Source: Candidatus Binatia bacterium (lineage in GTDB: Bacteria > Desulfobacterota > Binatia > Bin18). Taken from it: a stretch of DNA of 64,000 nucleotides. The translations under genes and the position numbers were made by a program. The notes below the pieces were generated by a model, which did no database searches, was not told the DNA's origin, and saw only the letters and a list, made by a program, of their open reading frames with translations. This document shows positions 16,796 through 25,114 of this stretch, piece after piece; the stretch's first letter is position 1, and each line of letters starts with the position of its first letter. The stretch spans positions 372,001 to 436,000 of the forward strand of contig OX638322.1 of assembly GCA_951812575.1 (NCBI GenBank), given 5' to 3'.

Positions 16796-17854
16796 ATGCC
16801 AGAAGGGATCAGAGGCGCGTCACACGATACCGCTGTGACTGCCCAGACTGAGCAGGCGGTTCCTCAACAGGACCGGCCACGCCGCAAAAAACGAATTCGG
16901 CCGGCGCGTGAAAAAAAGCACCTGCTAGCCCGGATCGAATATATCTTATTCCTCGCCCTCTTCGCCTTCTTTCGAGCCTTGCCCTTTCGTCTCGCGTTTC
17001 GGGTTGGAGAAGGCATTGGCACGCTCCTCTACTGGATAGACTGGCCGCATCGTCGGGTCGGGTTGACGAATCTGGCGCTGGCCTTTCCGGCCAAGGACAA
17101 AGCCGAACGGCACCGTATTCTACGGGAAAGTTTTCGCAATCTTGGCCGCTTACTGGCCGAGTTCTGCCATCTGCGTTCTCTCACGCCAGAGAATATTCAC
17201 GAGCGGGTGCAGTTTGAGAACGAAGCCGAATGGCGTCAGCTGGTTGACAAACTGCGCCAGACCGGCGCCCTGATTCTCACCGGACATTTTGGCAACTGGG
17301 AACTCTTCGCTCATGCGGCTGCGTGTTACGGCCTACCTATGCACATCATCCATCGCCGTCTGCGCAATGTCTTTATTGAAAAGGTGTTGACCACAGAGCG
17401 CGAGCGGTGCGGGACCACAGTGATTAAGAAGACGACCGCCGGGCTTGAGGTCTTCCGGGCGATTAAGAAAAAGAGTGCGGTGGTGGCCGCGGTCGATCAA
17501 AACGCCTCCGGGCGGATGGGCGTATTCGTGCCGTTTTTTTCACGCCTGGCCTCAACCTCGGCCGGCCTTGCCGGCTTGGCGCTGACCACTGGCGTTCCGG
17601 TTGTACCGGCTTTTCTGGTGCGGGAAAACGGCTCGTGCCGGCATAAGATCGTGATCTTACCGTTGATCGAGCCAGTTCGGACTGGTAACCAGGAAGAAGA
17701 TATTCGCGCCACGACCGCAAAATTCACCGCCATATTTCAGGACATGGTCGAGCGCTACCCAGACCACTGGCTGTGGATACACAAGCGCTGGAAGCGTCGT
17801 CCGGATGGCGACACTCCCGTCTATCGCCAGACGTGCGCATGGAGGAGAAAATGA
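16796..17854 (+). CDS. LpxL/HtrB family lipid A (lysophospholipid) acyltransferase
   Basis: 352-residue membrane-anchored acyltransferase that adds a secondary acyl chain to lipid A or a related lipid at the inner membrane. It has a basic N-terminus, an anchor segment (RIEYILFLALFAFFRALPF), then the HxxxxE active site HFGNWE (H164, E169). Later conserved blocks are VVAAVDQNA, GVFVPFFSRLASTS and WLWIHKRWKRRP. The presence of this gene supports an LPS-containing outer membrane. Its stop overlaps the start of the 50-residue membrane peptide gene. Confidence 0.9.
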   Translation: MPEGIRGASHDTAVTAQTEQAVPQQDRPRRKKRIRPAREKKHLLARIEYILFLALFAFFRALPFRLAFRVGEGIGTLLYWIDWPHRRVGLTNLALAFPAKDKAERHRILRESFRNLGRLLAEFCHLRSLTPENIHERVQFENEAEWRQLVDKLRQTGALILTGHFGNWELFAHAAACYGLPMHIIHRRLRNVFIEKVLTTERERCGTTVIKKTTAGLEVFRAIKKKSAVVAAVDQNASGRMGVFVPFFSRLASTSAGLAGLALTTGVPVVPAFLVRENGSCRHKIVILPLIEPVRTGNQEEDIRATTAKFTAIFQDMVERYPDHWLWIHKRWKRRPDGDTPVYRQTCAWRRK

Positions 17855-18003
17855 AGAAGAGCCACGCCGGGCTCAGCGCCCTTGATATTTTGATTACGGT
17901 GCTTGTCCTGTCTGTCCTCTTGTTAGCGGCCGCCTATCAGTTTGGCGCTTATGACGGATTGTCCGCTCAACCCGCCGCCCAATCGGACGAAACGCAAGAA
18001 TAG
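17851..18003 (+). CDS. small single-span membrane protein, pseudopilin-like N-terminus
   Basis: 50 residues starting MKKSHAGLSALDILITVLVL; SVLLLAAAYQ continues one membrane helix, followed by a short polar tail. GGAGGAG lies 4 bases before the ATG, and the ATG overlaps the acyltransferase stop (ATGA), so translation is coupled. The short basic leader ending in Gly followed by LSALDI resembles a type III (prepilin) signal, but the usual Glu at +5 is Asp and the body is far too short for a pilin. Function unknown. Confidence 0.62.
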   Translation: MKKSHAGLSALDILITVLVLSVLLLAAAYQFGAYDGLSAQPAAQSDETQE

Positions 18004-18052
18004 AGACGCTGGCCCGGCGTCCCTGCCGGAGCCGGGCATATGTCTCGCCGGT

Positions 18053-18505
18053 CTACAGTTCAACCTGCTGCAATTCGACCTGAGCGGAAGCCAGCAACTC
18101 CTGGACGGTGTGGAGCTTATACGCCTTCTCATAAAAGATGCGGCGGATACCGGTATTCACCAGCACTTTGAGACAATGGATACACGGGGTGTGGGTAACA
18201 TAGATATCCGCTCCACTGATATTGGTACCGTTCTTTGCGGCCTGGGCAATGGCATTGATCTCCGCATGGATGGTCCGGTAGCAGTTCTGTTCGATCTCTC
18301 CGGTCGGCGTCTTTGATTCATAAATCAGGCAGCCAACCTCAGTGCAGTGAGGCTGTCCGGCTGGCGCACCGTTATAGCCCGTGGTCAGAATATTCCGCTC
18401 GCGGACAATAACCGCGCCAACTTTGGCGCGTTCACAGGTCGAACGCTCGGCCACCTGGCGCGTGATGGTCATGAAATATTGATCCCAGGAAAGACGCTCG
18501 GTCAT
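18053..18505 (-). CDS. dCMP deaminase (ComEB-like)
   Basis: 150-residue zinc-dependent deaminase converting dCMP to dUMP for thymidylate supply. The zinc/active site is HAE (H80, E82) plus TPCIHC (C108, C111). TERLSWDQYFMTITRQVAERSTC is the typical N-terminus, and the extra cysteine/histidine cluster (C24, H53, C54, C59) matches the second zinc site of the family. It is the last of four minus-strand genes; its ATG overlaps the M50 protease stop by 4 bases. Longer open frame upstream belongs to the protease. Confidence 0.9.
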   Translation of the reverse strand: MTERLSWDQYFMTITRQVAERSTCERAKVGAVIVRERNILTTGYNGAPAGQPHCTEVGCLIYESKTPTGEIEQNCYRTIHAEINAIAQAAKNGTNISGADIYVTHTPCIHCLKVLVNTGIRRIFYEKAYKLHTVQELLASAQVELQQVEL

Positions 18506-19512
18506 GGCTGGTACACCAACGTCCAGGGGGGTAAGGCTGACGACGGGGGCCGGTGTTCGAGCTGGTAGGCCACTGGAGTCACCTCCTCCCGAAGTGGAAA
18601 ATTCGCCGATATGGTGATGGGCACGGGAGTAAAAGTCAAGACAAAGAGCCCGACGGTACACCAGCCGTAGATGGTCCGCCTGCGATCAAGGGGCAATACC
18701 TGATCGCCTATCGGCGGATGGTCAATGCCCAAGATAGCCAACAGGACAACCCACACGAACCAGCCATTCCAGCCCTGAAAGCCCAGCACCAGAATAACCA
18801 GCAAAAAGGCGCGCGCTATCCAGCGGTGAGCCGGCCCAAAGAGTGAGTACACCACATGGCCGCCATCGAGCTGACCAACCGGCAGCAGATTGAGAAAGGT
18901 GACAAACAGGCCAAACCAGCCGGCAAGCGCAATGGGATGGAGTATGACTCTGACCTCGTCAGGAGTCACGCCAAGAACGAGCGTTATCAGAGCAGAGAAC
19001 AGAACAGAGTCGCCCAGAATGATGCCGCCCGAAAGGGGGTCGAGCGGCTGCACTTCGGAGAGTGTCAGGCCAACGATCACCGCGGGAATGGCGAAGCAGA
19101 CCCCGGCCCAGGGTCCGGCCGCGCCAATATCAAACAGTGCAGATCGATTGGCCGGCGGCGATTTCATCCGAATGAATGCGCCAAAAGTCCCGACAAAGAA
19201 GGGCGGGCCGGGAATGAAATACGGCAGGCTGGCCCAGACCCCGTGGATGCGGGCCAGGACGTAATGCCCCATCTCATGGCTGAGCAGGATGAGCAGTAAG
19301 GTGAGGGCAAACGGCAACCCCAACACCAGCGCAGACGGGTCACTGAGGGGGTCCCCGCCTGCCTGAAAGGTTCCGGCGAGCGTTGTGGTCAAGAGGGTTG
19401 CCCCAAACAGGACGATATGGATGGGCGGGATGGTTCTGGGTGGAGTGGGGGGAGACACAACCGATGACGGCAAATTCGGCGGGACGGAGTGATCGAGCGA
19501 TGGGTGTGTCAT
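18502..19512 (-). CDS. site-2 protease family (M50) zinc metalloprotease
   Basis: 336-residue polytopic membrane protease. The zinc site is SHEMGHYVLA (H79, E80, H83) in one membrane segment, and the third ligand is the Asp of LPVGQLDGGHVVY. The Pro-rich N-terminus is cytosolic-looking. Such proteases cleave within membrane segments, for example of anti-sigma factors, but no sigma/anti-sigma pair is in this window. It overlaps both neighbours by 4 bases (thioesterase upstream, dCMP deaminase downstream). Confidence 0.9.
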   Translation of the reverse strand: MTHPSLDHSVPPNLPSSVVSPPTPPRTIPPIHIVLFGATLLTTTLAGTFQAGGDPLSDPSALVLGLPFALTLLLILLSHEMGHYVLARIHGVWASLPYFIPGPPFFVGTFGAFIRMKSPPANRSALFDIGAAGPWAGVCFAIPAVIVGLTLSEVQPLDPLSGGIILGDSVLFSALITLVLGVTPDEVRVILHPIALAGWFGLFVTFLNLLPVGQLDGGHVVYSLFGPAHRWIARAFLLVILVLGFQGWNGWFVWVVLLAILGIDHPPIGDQVLPLDRRRTIYGWCTVGLFVLTFTPVPITISANFPLREEVTPVAYQLEHRPPSSALPPWTLVYQP

Positions 19513-19904
19513 GTACGATATCCCAATTTATACGTGACCAGCCCCTTGGCAATCCGCTCACCGGTCGAGGCCGTGACATCGACCTCAATAAAGACAAGAC
19601 TCCGGCCACGCCGCAGGACGCGGGCTTCGGCCATGAGATCAACGGCGTGTGCCGCGGATAAATAGCTGACCGAGAGATCGGCCGTTGCCCCACGGGTGGC
19701 GCTCGGGTCGGCCTGCGACCAGGCGGCGATAACCCCGGCACTATCAATCAGGGTCGCAATGACCCCACCATGCACAACATCGCCGGCGGTCCGCAGTTCG
19801 GACTTGAAGGGCAGACTGATACGGCAGAATTCCGGCGCCACCCTGTCGAGGCGAAAGCCTAAGAGCATCTGAAATGGATCGAGCTGAGGCTGGAAATCGG
19901 TCAC
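19509..19904 (-). CDS. PaaI family thioesterase (hotdog fold)
   Basis: 131 residues, the usual length of a single hotdog domain. The active-site region is VVHGGVIATLIDSAG, matching the HGG...D pattern of PaaI-type acyl-CoA thioesterases; ATADLSVSYLSAA is the second conserved strand. It acts on a cytosolic acyl-CoA, likely aryl or medium chain, but the substrate cannot be read from sequence. Start and stop both overlap neighbours by 4 bases. Confidence 0.88.
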   Translation of the reverse strand: MTDFQPQLDPFQMLLGFRLDRVAPEFCRISLPFKSELRTAGDVVHGGVIATLIDSAGVIAAWSQADPSATRGATADLSVSYLSAAHAVDLMAEARVLRRGRSLVFIEVDVTASTGERIAKGLVTYKLGYRT

Positions 19905-20374
19905 AACTGCGTCCTGGTCGGGCTATGAACCACCCGTTCCGTCGGTCTCTGCTCCACGCTTCTCTCCTGGAGGGGGTCAACGGCAAGGGGCAGACGGACC
20001 GGCTGATTGAGGGGGGACTCGGACTCCTCCTGGTGTGAGGGATCAGGCAAGAGGTCCGACTCTTCAGGGCCGTCGTAGGGGAAGAAGGTGACGGCAATCA
20101 CAATATATAAGATGCACCATAAGGCCATAAACGGAGTGCGCTCGGTGAATTTCAGCGGACCGATTTCAAGCTCTTTTGTTCCTTGGACCGTCCGCAGCAG
20201 GAAGATGATCGGGATGGCAACTAACACGGCCGCCAGGGCCGGATATAGCATAAACGAAGCGGGCGTATACGTTTCGCCGGCGTCAATATAGGGCTTGAGC
20301 CGCAGGCCGGACACAATGGCCGCGGATAATATGGCCAGCGCGGTCACCAGCATTCCCAAGAGTTCTTTTTTCAT
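19901..20374 (-). CDS. small membrane protein of unknown function
   Basis: 157 residues with three hydrophobic segments (LLGMLVTALAILSAAIVSG, FMLYPALAAVLVAIPIIFLL, FMALWCILYIVIAVTFF) and a charged, Pro-rich tail. I recognise no family. ATG 20374 has GGGGAGAT just upstream; the open frame extends further but without protein-like sequence. It heads the four-gene overlapping operon ending in the dCMP deaminase, and is divergent from engB with 127 bases between. Confidence 0.65.
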   Translation of the reverse strand: MKKELLGMLVTALAILSAAIVSGLRLKPYIDAGETYTPASFMLYPALAAVLVAIPIIFLLRTVQGTKELEIGPLKFTERTPFMALWCILYIVIAVTFFPYDGPEESDLLPDPSHQEESESPLNQPVRLPLAVDPLQERSVEQRPTERVVHSPTRTQL

Positions 20375-20501
20375 ATCTCCCCAAACAAACAATCCAAGCG
20401 AGCGGAAGTCAAGGTGGCGCAAATCGGCGCGGTCGGCTACGCTTCTTTCACATCCTGCGGAGCGCCCCCGTTCGGTCCCCGGATGAGCGTGAGTCAAGAC
20501 C

Positions 20502-21104
20502 GTGAAAATTTCCAGCGTTGAGTTTGCCGGTGCCGCGATGCAGCCGGGACGATATCCAAGACTCTCTCAGCCGGAGATCGCCTTTGCCGGACGCTCGAAT
20601 GTCGGCAAGTCTTCGTTAATCAACCGGCTCCTGAACCGGAAAATTGCCCGGACGAGTCAGACTCCGGGCCACACGCGACAGCTCAATTTCTTTACCATCA
20701 ACCAGGTCCTGACCTTTGTTGACCTGCCCGGCTACGGCTATGCCAAAGTGGCCAAGTCTGAGCGGACGGCCTGGCAGCGACTGATTGAAGACTATCTGAT
20801 ACACGCGCCGAACCTGTGTGGGGTAGTCATCATTCTCGATATCCGGCGTGGTCCGGAAGCAGAGGAGGCGGCTCTGGCTGACTTTCTCGCCTATCATAAC
20901 CGCCCCTTTCTCTTTGTCGCCACCAAATGCGACAAGCTCAAGCGCAACCAGCGGGAAAAGCAGCGCCAAATCCTGAGGCAGCAAATCGGTGGTGAGCCCC
21001 TGCTCCTTTTTTCCGCTCGGGATGGCCACGGCACGGACGCTCTGTGGCAGGCGATGCTCACGCTGACCGCTGCACTCGAAACGAAGAAAATCTCAGATGC
21101 CTAG
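20502..21104 (+). CDS. engB: ribosome biogenesis GTP-binding protein YsxC/EngB
   Basis: 200-residue TRAFAC GTPase needed for late assembly of the large ribosomal subunit. G1 is GRSNVGKSS (30-38), G2 the TPGHTRQLNFF threonine region, G3 DLPGYGYAKV, G4 TKCDKLKRNQ and G5 FSARDG. These are the expected motifs in order and at the usual length. GTG start. The downstream GT2 gene starts 8 bases before this gene ends. Confidence 0.95.
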   Translation: MKISSVEFAGAAMQPGRYPRLSQPEIAFAGRSNVGKSSLINRLLNRKIARTSQTPGHTRQLNFFTINQVLTFVDLPGYGYAKVAKSERTAWQRLIEDYLIHAPNLCGVVIILDIRRGPEAEEAALADFLAYHNRPFLFVATKCDKLKRNQREKQRQILRQQIGGEPLLLFSARDGHGTDALWQAMLTLTAALETKKISDA

Positions 21105-21966
21105 CGTTTCGACTATCATACCGACCTATAATCGCCCCGCCTTTCTGCGTGAGGCGCTGGCCTCCGTGCTGGCTCAGACGTATCGAGACAGCGAAACGAT
21201 TGTCGTGGACGACGGCTCAACGAACGCGGCCCGGGACGCAACCCGACAGATCGTCGAAGAATATGTCCGCGCCCGGTCCCGTCCCATACGCTACCTCTTT
21301 CAGCCCCATCGGGGCGTCTCCGCCGCACGCAATCGGGGGGTAGCCGCCAGTCAGGGCGAGCTCCTCGCCTTTCTCGATTCCGACGACGTCTGGCAGCCCG
21401 AGAAATTGGCTCACCAGGTCGCCTTTTTTGAGGCGCAGCCGACCGCGCAGATTTGCCAGACCCAGGAAACCTGGATTCGTCATGGAGTTCGGGTCAATCC
21501 GCGCAATAAACATCGAAAACCCCACGGTGATATTTTTGTTCAGAGCCTCGCCCACTGTCTCGTCAGTCCCTCGGCCGTGATGCTGCGTCGGGCATTGTTT
21601 GAGCGGACGGGTGGTTTTGATGAGCAGCTCTCGGCCTGTGAAGATTATGACCTGTGGCTGCGCATCAGCGTACGGGAGCCGGTCTACCTGATTGATACAC
21701 CTCTGGTCCTGAAACGCGGCGGTCACGCCGACCAATTATCCCGCCAGTTTTGGGGCATGGACCGGTTCCGGCTTATCACGCTCCGCAAACTGCTCGATTC
21801 GGGCCACCTCTCTCTCCAGCAACGGCGCGCTACCCTCGCCATGCTTCACAAGAAGTGTCGAATCTTATCCAATGGGGCGCGCAAACGGGGCAAGTCGGCG
21901 GAACCCTACCTGGCCCTGATGGCGCGCTATCCCCACGCGCAGGAGGCGTATGGCGACACTGAATGA
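21097..21966 (+). CDS. family 2 glycosyltransferase
   Basis: 289-residue GT-A fold glycosyltransferase: VSTIIPTYNRPAFLREALASVL nucleotide-binding N-terminus, VVDDGSTN, the RGVSAARNRGVAAS helix, the DxD-like FLDSDDVWQP (94-97) and GGFDEQLSACEDYDLWLR acceptor region. It transfers a sugar from a nucleotide-sugar to an unknown acceptor, probably a surface polysaccharide or protein. It overlaps engB by 8 bases and the next gene by 17 bases, so the group is one transcript. Confidence 0.92.
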   Translation: MPSVSTIIPTYNRPAFLREALASVLAQTYRDSETIVVDDGSTNAARDATRQIVEEYVRARSRPIRYLFQPHRGVSAARNRGVAASQGELLAFLDSDDVWQPEKLAHQVAFFEAQPTAQICQTQETWIRHGVRVNPRNKHRKPHGDIFVQSLAHCLVSPSAVMLRRALFERTGGFDEQLSACEDYDLWLRISVREPVYLIDTPLVLKRGGHADQLSRQFWGMDRFRLITLRKLLDSGHLSLQQRRATLAMLHKKCRILSNGARKRGKSAEPYLALMARYPHAQEAYGDTE

Positions 21967-22498
21967 ACAGGCGCAGGCGCAGCAGATAGAAGTCTATGCC
22001 CAGCGCAAACGTCTGAGCAGCATAACGCTGGCCCGCTGGCAGGCGTGGCCAGGGACCGACCAGGCCGCGCTGTTCTTCTTGCTGCAAGATCTCCAGTGCG
22101 GTGAGAACCATCTCAAAGACCTGCTCAATTGGTTAGAGGAGATTGCGGCGCGTGATGAGCGGACCATTGCCGACATTCTCGAACGGCGAGAACTCCGCCG
22201 CGCACGGGCAACACCGGGCTCACGCCACGACAAACTCAAAGCGGTCAAAGCGGTGTTACGCAAGATACGCTACCCGCATCTGACACGCTTGGAGGAAAAT
22301 GTCCGCCAAGCGGTGAAAGCCCTCGACTTGGGCAGGACAGTGCAGGTCTCTTTCCCGTCAGACTTTGAAGGCGATGAAGTAACGGCCACCCTGACGGCGC
22401 GCAATGTTCACGAACTCCAGGACGGTCTCTCCCAGCTTCAGCAGCGACTCGATGATGGCCGCTTTCAGCGCGTGTTTGACGCTCTGGATGATGTATGA
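21950..22498 (+). CDS. conserved-looking protein of unknown function
   Basis: 182 residues, largely helical and highly charged, with segments QIEVYAQRKRLSSITLARW, FFLLQDLQCGENHLKDLLNW and LKAVKAVLRKIRYPHLTRLE. The C-terminal strand-like region TVQVSFPSDFEGDEVTATLT precedes a final helix. I do not recognise it. It lies between the GT2 gene (17-base overlap) and the SplB-like gene (23 bases away), so it may assist the radical SAM protein. No signal peptide or membrane segment is present. Confidence 0.7.
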   Translation: MATLNEQAQAQQIEVYAQRKRLSSITLARWQAWPGTDQAALFFLLQDLQCGENHLKDLLNWLEEIAARDERTIADILERRELRRARATPGSRHDKLKAVKAVLRKIRYPHLTRLEENVRQAVKALDLGRTVQVSFPSDFEGDEVTATLTARNVHELQDGLSQLQQRLDDGRFQRVFDALDDV

Positions 22499-22521
22499 GT
22501 CCTGCGGCATAATGGTCGGCA

Positions 22522-23637
22522 ATGTATCAACCGACTGAAATTCTCATCGAGCGCGGCGAGGAAGAGGCGCCGGTCGTTCAGCGGGCCTTAGCCAGGCTGC
22601 CGGAGCTGCCGGTCCGCATTGTTGAAAAAGACTGGGAGCAAAAGGAAGCGCGGCCCGCGGGCAACGACCCGTTCGGTGCGGGCAAGCGGCGGCTGTTCTT
22701 TACCCGCCAACGCGCCCGCTTTCTCGAACATTGTCCGGCCGGAACCCCTGGGCTGGTGTGCTGCAACTATCTGGTCGTCAGTCTGATCTCGAACTGCCCA
22801 ATGGATTGCAGCTATTGTTTTTTACAGGAATACCTGGCCAATAATCCCACCCTTAAAGTCTTCACCAATAGTGACGACCTGCTGGATGAAGTCGCCCAGG
22901 TCGTCGACCGTCAGCCGTGGCGGCAGTTTCGGATTGGGACTGGCGAACTCTCCGATAGCTTGGCCTTGGATGCGCTTTTGGGGGTTTCAGCAGATTTGGT
23001 ACCTTTCTTCGCCGCTCGAAAAAACGTCCTGCTCGAACTCAAAACGAAGAGCGATTGTATTGACAATTTGCTCAGGCTCGAATCGCACGGACGCGTCGTG
23101 GTATCCTGGAGCCTGACGCCACCGGCTATTGCCGATACGGAAGAGCACGGTACGGCGTCGTTTGCCGAACGCCTCCGGGCCGCCCGCCGCGTCCAGCAGG
23201 CCGGTTATAAAACAGGTTTTCATTTTGATCCGCTCATCGAGTATCCCAACTGGGAGACGGATTATCGGCAGGCGCTGGAGCAGGTCTTCACGAGCGTTGA
23301 CCCGCGGGGGGTCGCCTGGGTCAGTTTTGGCACCCTCCGCATTACCCCACCCCTCCGCAAAGTCATCCGTCAGCGCTTCCCGCAGACCCGTCTCTTATCC
23401 GGTGAGCAGGTCTTGTGTGATGATGGCAAGTGGCGCACCTTTCAGGCCCTACGGGTCAAGATGTACCGCATCCTCATCACCCAACTGAACCGCCTTGCTC
23501 CCACGGTTCCGGTGTATATGTGCATGGAAACCGCCCCGGTGTGGCAGAAAGTCTTCGGTCGTGCTCCGGGTTGTGACAAGGATGTGGCTCGGTCGCTGAC
23601 TGAGCCGAATCTGAGCTACGGGAGCGCATCTCAGTAG
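22522..23637 (+). CDS. spore photoproduct lyase-like radical SAM protein
   Basis: 371-residue radical SAM protein of the SplB family. The [4Fe-4S] ligands are in NCPMDCSYCF (C92, C96, C99), followed by FRIGTGELSDSLALD and VVVSWSLTPP. The family repairs the 5-thyminyl-5,6-dihydrothymine photoproduct in spores, but many non-spore-formers carry relatives of unknown substrate. Nothing else here suggests sporulation, so a different repair or modification role is likely. Start ATG 22522. Confidence 0.87.
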   Translation: MYQPTEILIERGEEEAPVVQRALARLPELPVRIVEKDWEQKEARPAGNDPFGAGKRRLFFTRQRARFLEHCPAGTPGLVCCNYLVVSLISNCPMDCSYCFLQEYLANNPTLKVFTNSDDLLDEVAQVVDRQPWRQFRIGTGELSDSLALDALLGVSADLVPFFAARKNVLLELKTKSDCIDNLLRLESHGRVVVSWSLTPPAIADTEEHGTASFAERLRAARRVQQAGYKTGFHFDPLIEYPNWETDYRQALEQVFTSVDPRGVAWVSFGTLRITPPLRKVIRQRFPQTRLLSGEQVLCDDGKWRTFQALRVKMYRILITQLNRLAPTVPVYMCMETAPVWQKVFGRAPGCDKDVARSLTEPNLSYGSASQ

Positions 23638-23714
23638 AACAGGCAGAGCAATTGACAGCCTGGGAGGCGCTCTGGTAGCAGTCAGAGAACTTCTTTACCG
23701 ATCGGGGAGGCAGC

Positions 23715-24194
23715 ATGGCAATTGATGGACGAGAATTACGCAACGCAATGGGGCTGTTTGCAACCGGGGTCACTATCATCACCACGAAAGATGCTACGGG
23801 AAAGCCGTTTGGCCTGACTGCCAATGCGTTTAGCTCACTGTCTCTGGACCCGCCGATGCTTTTAATCTGTGTGGATAAAGGCGTGGACTGCTACAACTGT
23901 TTTGAGGAATCCAAGGTCTTTGCCGTCAATTTCCTGAGTCTGGCGCAAGAAGAACTGTCCACCCGTTTTGCAACAAAAGGGATTGAGAAGTTTGCGGGCT
24001 TATCCTACAGCCTCGGGGAACTCGGCGTGGCCCTGCTTGATGGAGCGCTGGCGCATTTTGAATGTACTGTCGCCCACGCCTACGAGGGTGGGGATCACAC
24101 AATTTATGTGGGAGAGATTCAGCGCCTCGTGACCACACCAAGCGACCCGCTCCTCTTTTATCAGGGAAAATATCGTTCCCTGGCCCCGCAGTAG
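23715..24194 (+). CDS. flavin reductase family protein
   Basis: 159-residue FMN-binding split-barrel protein: RNAMGLFATGVTIITTKDATGKPFGLTANAFSSLSLDPPMLLICVD is the classical N-terminus, then AVNFLSLAQEELSTRFA and HTIYVGEIQ. It reduces free flavin with NAD(P)H to feed a two-component monooxygenase, or acts alone as a flavin-binding reductase. GGGGAGG lies shortly before the ATG. No partner oxygenase is adjacent. Confidence 0.9.
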   Translation: MAIDGRELRNAMGLFATGVTIITTKDATGKPFGLTANAFSSLSLDPPMLLICVDKGVDCYNCFEESKVFAVNFLSLAQEELSTRFATKGIEKFAGLSYSLGELGVALLDGALAHFECTVAHAYEGGDHTIYVGEIQRLVTTPSDPLLFYQGKYRSLAPQ

Positions 24195-24231
24195 CCAGCA
24201 CGATTAGGGATTGGGGATTAGGTTTTTTATT

Positions 24232-24268
24232 CCCTCTCCCCTGGAGGGAGAGGGCTAGGGTGAGGGGG
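24232..24268. repeat. dispersed CCCTCTCCC/GAGGGGG repeat, copy 2
   Basis: Begins CCCTCTCCCCTGGAGGGAGA and ends GGGCTAGGGTGAGGGGG, between the convergent flavin reductase and gpmA genes. Its palindromic half could form a hairpin in either transcript. Immediately before it is GATTAGGGATTGGGGATTAG, which resembles the G-rich tract at 55218-55257. Confidence 0.85.
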
Positions 24269-24313
24269 CGACGAGAGAATACGTTTACCCCTGACTATCG
24301 CTTTTGGTTGGGC

Positions 24314-24925
24314 TTACAAAATCGCCTTTGACTGCACCCGCCCCTCGGCGTCAATATCGTACACCACCGGGACGCCGGTTCCCAACTCAAGACCGAGGAC
24401 TGCCTCTCGGCTCAGCTGATCGAGATGCATGATGATCGAACGCAGGCTATTGCCATGCGCCGCCACCAATACGTGCTGTCCGGCCTGGACCGTTGGAAGA
24501 ATCTGGTCTTTCAAATAAGGGAGAGTCCGCGCGGCCGTGTTTTCCAGGCTTTCCCCGCCCGGTGGGGCAATATCATAGCTCCGTCGCCAGAGTCGCACCT
24601 GCTCGTCGCCAAACTTCTTGGCTGTTTCGGCTTTATTGAGGCCCTGCAGGTCGCCGTAATGGCGTTCGTTGAGGGCCTGGTCCTGTTCGACGGGAAGGTG
24701 CGGTTGGCCGAGCACCTCCAAGACCAATTCGAGCGTTCGGATGGCGCGCTGAAGCACTGAGGTAAAGGTGGTATCAAATTGCAGACCAGCGGCTTTGATC
24801 TTTTCTCCGGCTTGCCGAGCTTCTTCCTCGCCCTTTTCCGTCAGGGCAACGTCAACCCAGCCGGTAAAGCGGTTTTCCAGATTCCATTGTGATTGGCCAT
24901 GTCGAAGCAGTACAAGATATGCCAT
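24314..24925 (-). CDS. gpmA: 2,3-bisphosphoglycerate-dependent phosphoglycerate mutase
   Basis: 203-residue glycolytic mutase interconverting 3- and 2-phosphoglycerate. The catalytic histidine is in LLRHGQSQWN (H9). The second conserved His is in VAAHGNSLRSI, and ALNERHYGDLQGLNK carries the acid/base Glu (E87) and substrate residues. The protein lacks the ~45 residues present in the 250-residue E. coli enzyme, as in the shorter bacterial form. It stands alone; the next gene upstream is 189 bases away. Confidence 0.93.
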   Translation of the reverse strand: MAYLVLLRHGQSQWNLENRFTGWVDVALTEKGEEEARQAGEKIKAAGLQFDTTFTSVLQRAIRTLELVLEVLGQPHLPVEQDQALNERHYGDLQGLNKAETAKKFGDEQVRLWRRSYDIAPPGGESLENTAARTLPYLKDQILPTVQAGQHVLVAAHGNSLRSIIMHLDQLSREAVLGLELGTGVPVVYDIDAEGRVQSKAIL

Positions 24926-25017
24926 CTATTCTCCCAGTTTCCCAGCGCCCTCAGACCAGGAGCGAGACTTCAGTCTTTCCGCTCGCCATACCAGTCCGGC
25001 CATCTCCGGGCAAGCGC

Positions 25018-25100
25018 CCTTCGACTTCGCTCCGCTACGCTCAGGACCGGCCCTTCGAGGAAGCTCAGGATCGACGGCTCTCCGTTCGGGCTGAGCCGTA
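25018..25100. repeat. dispersed TTCGACTTCGCT...GCTCAGGA repeat region
   Basis: The 188-base gap between gpmA and the VWA gene is mostly taken by this repeat: CCTTCGACTTCGCTCCGCTA then CGCTCAGGACCGGCCCTTCG and AGGAAGCTCAGGAT, which are related head-to-tail and inverted pieces, ending TTCGGGCTGAGC. It resembles the repeat at 15977-16001. No gene is seen in the gap. Confidence 0.55.
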
Positions 25101-25114
25101 GGGGCAGTTGCCCG

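Noticed and set aside
22522..23637. Taking the SplB-like gene as evidence for sporulation
   Set aside because: Relatives occur widely in non-spore-formers and the rest of the window is typical of a diderm non-sporulating bacterium.
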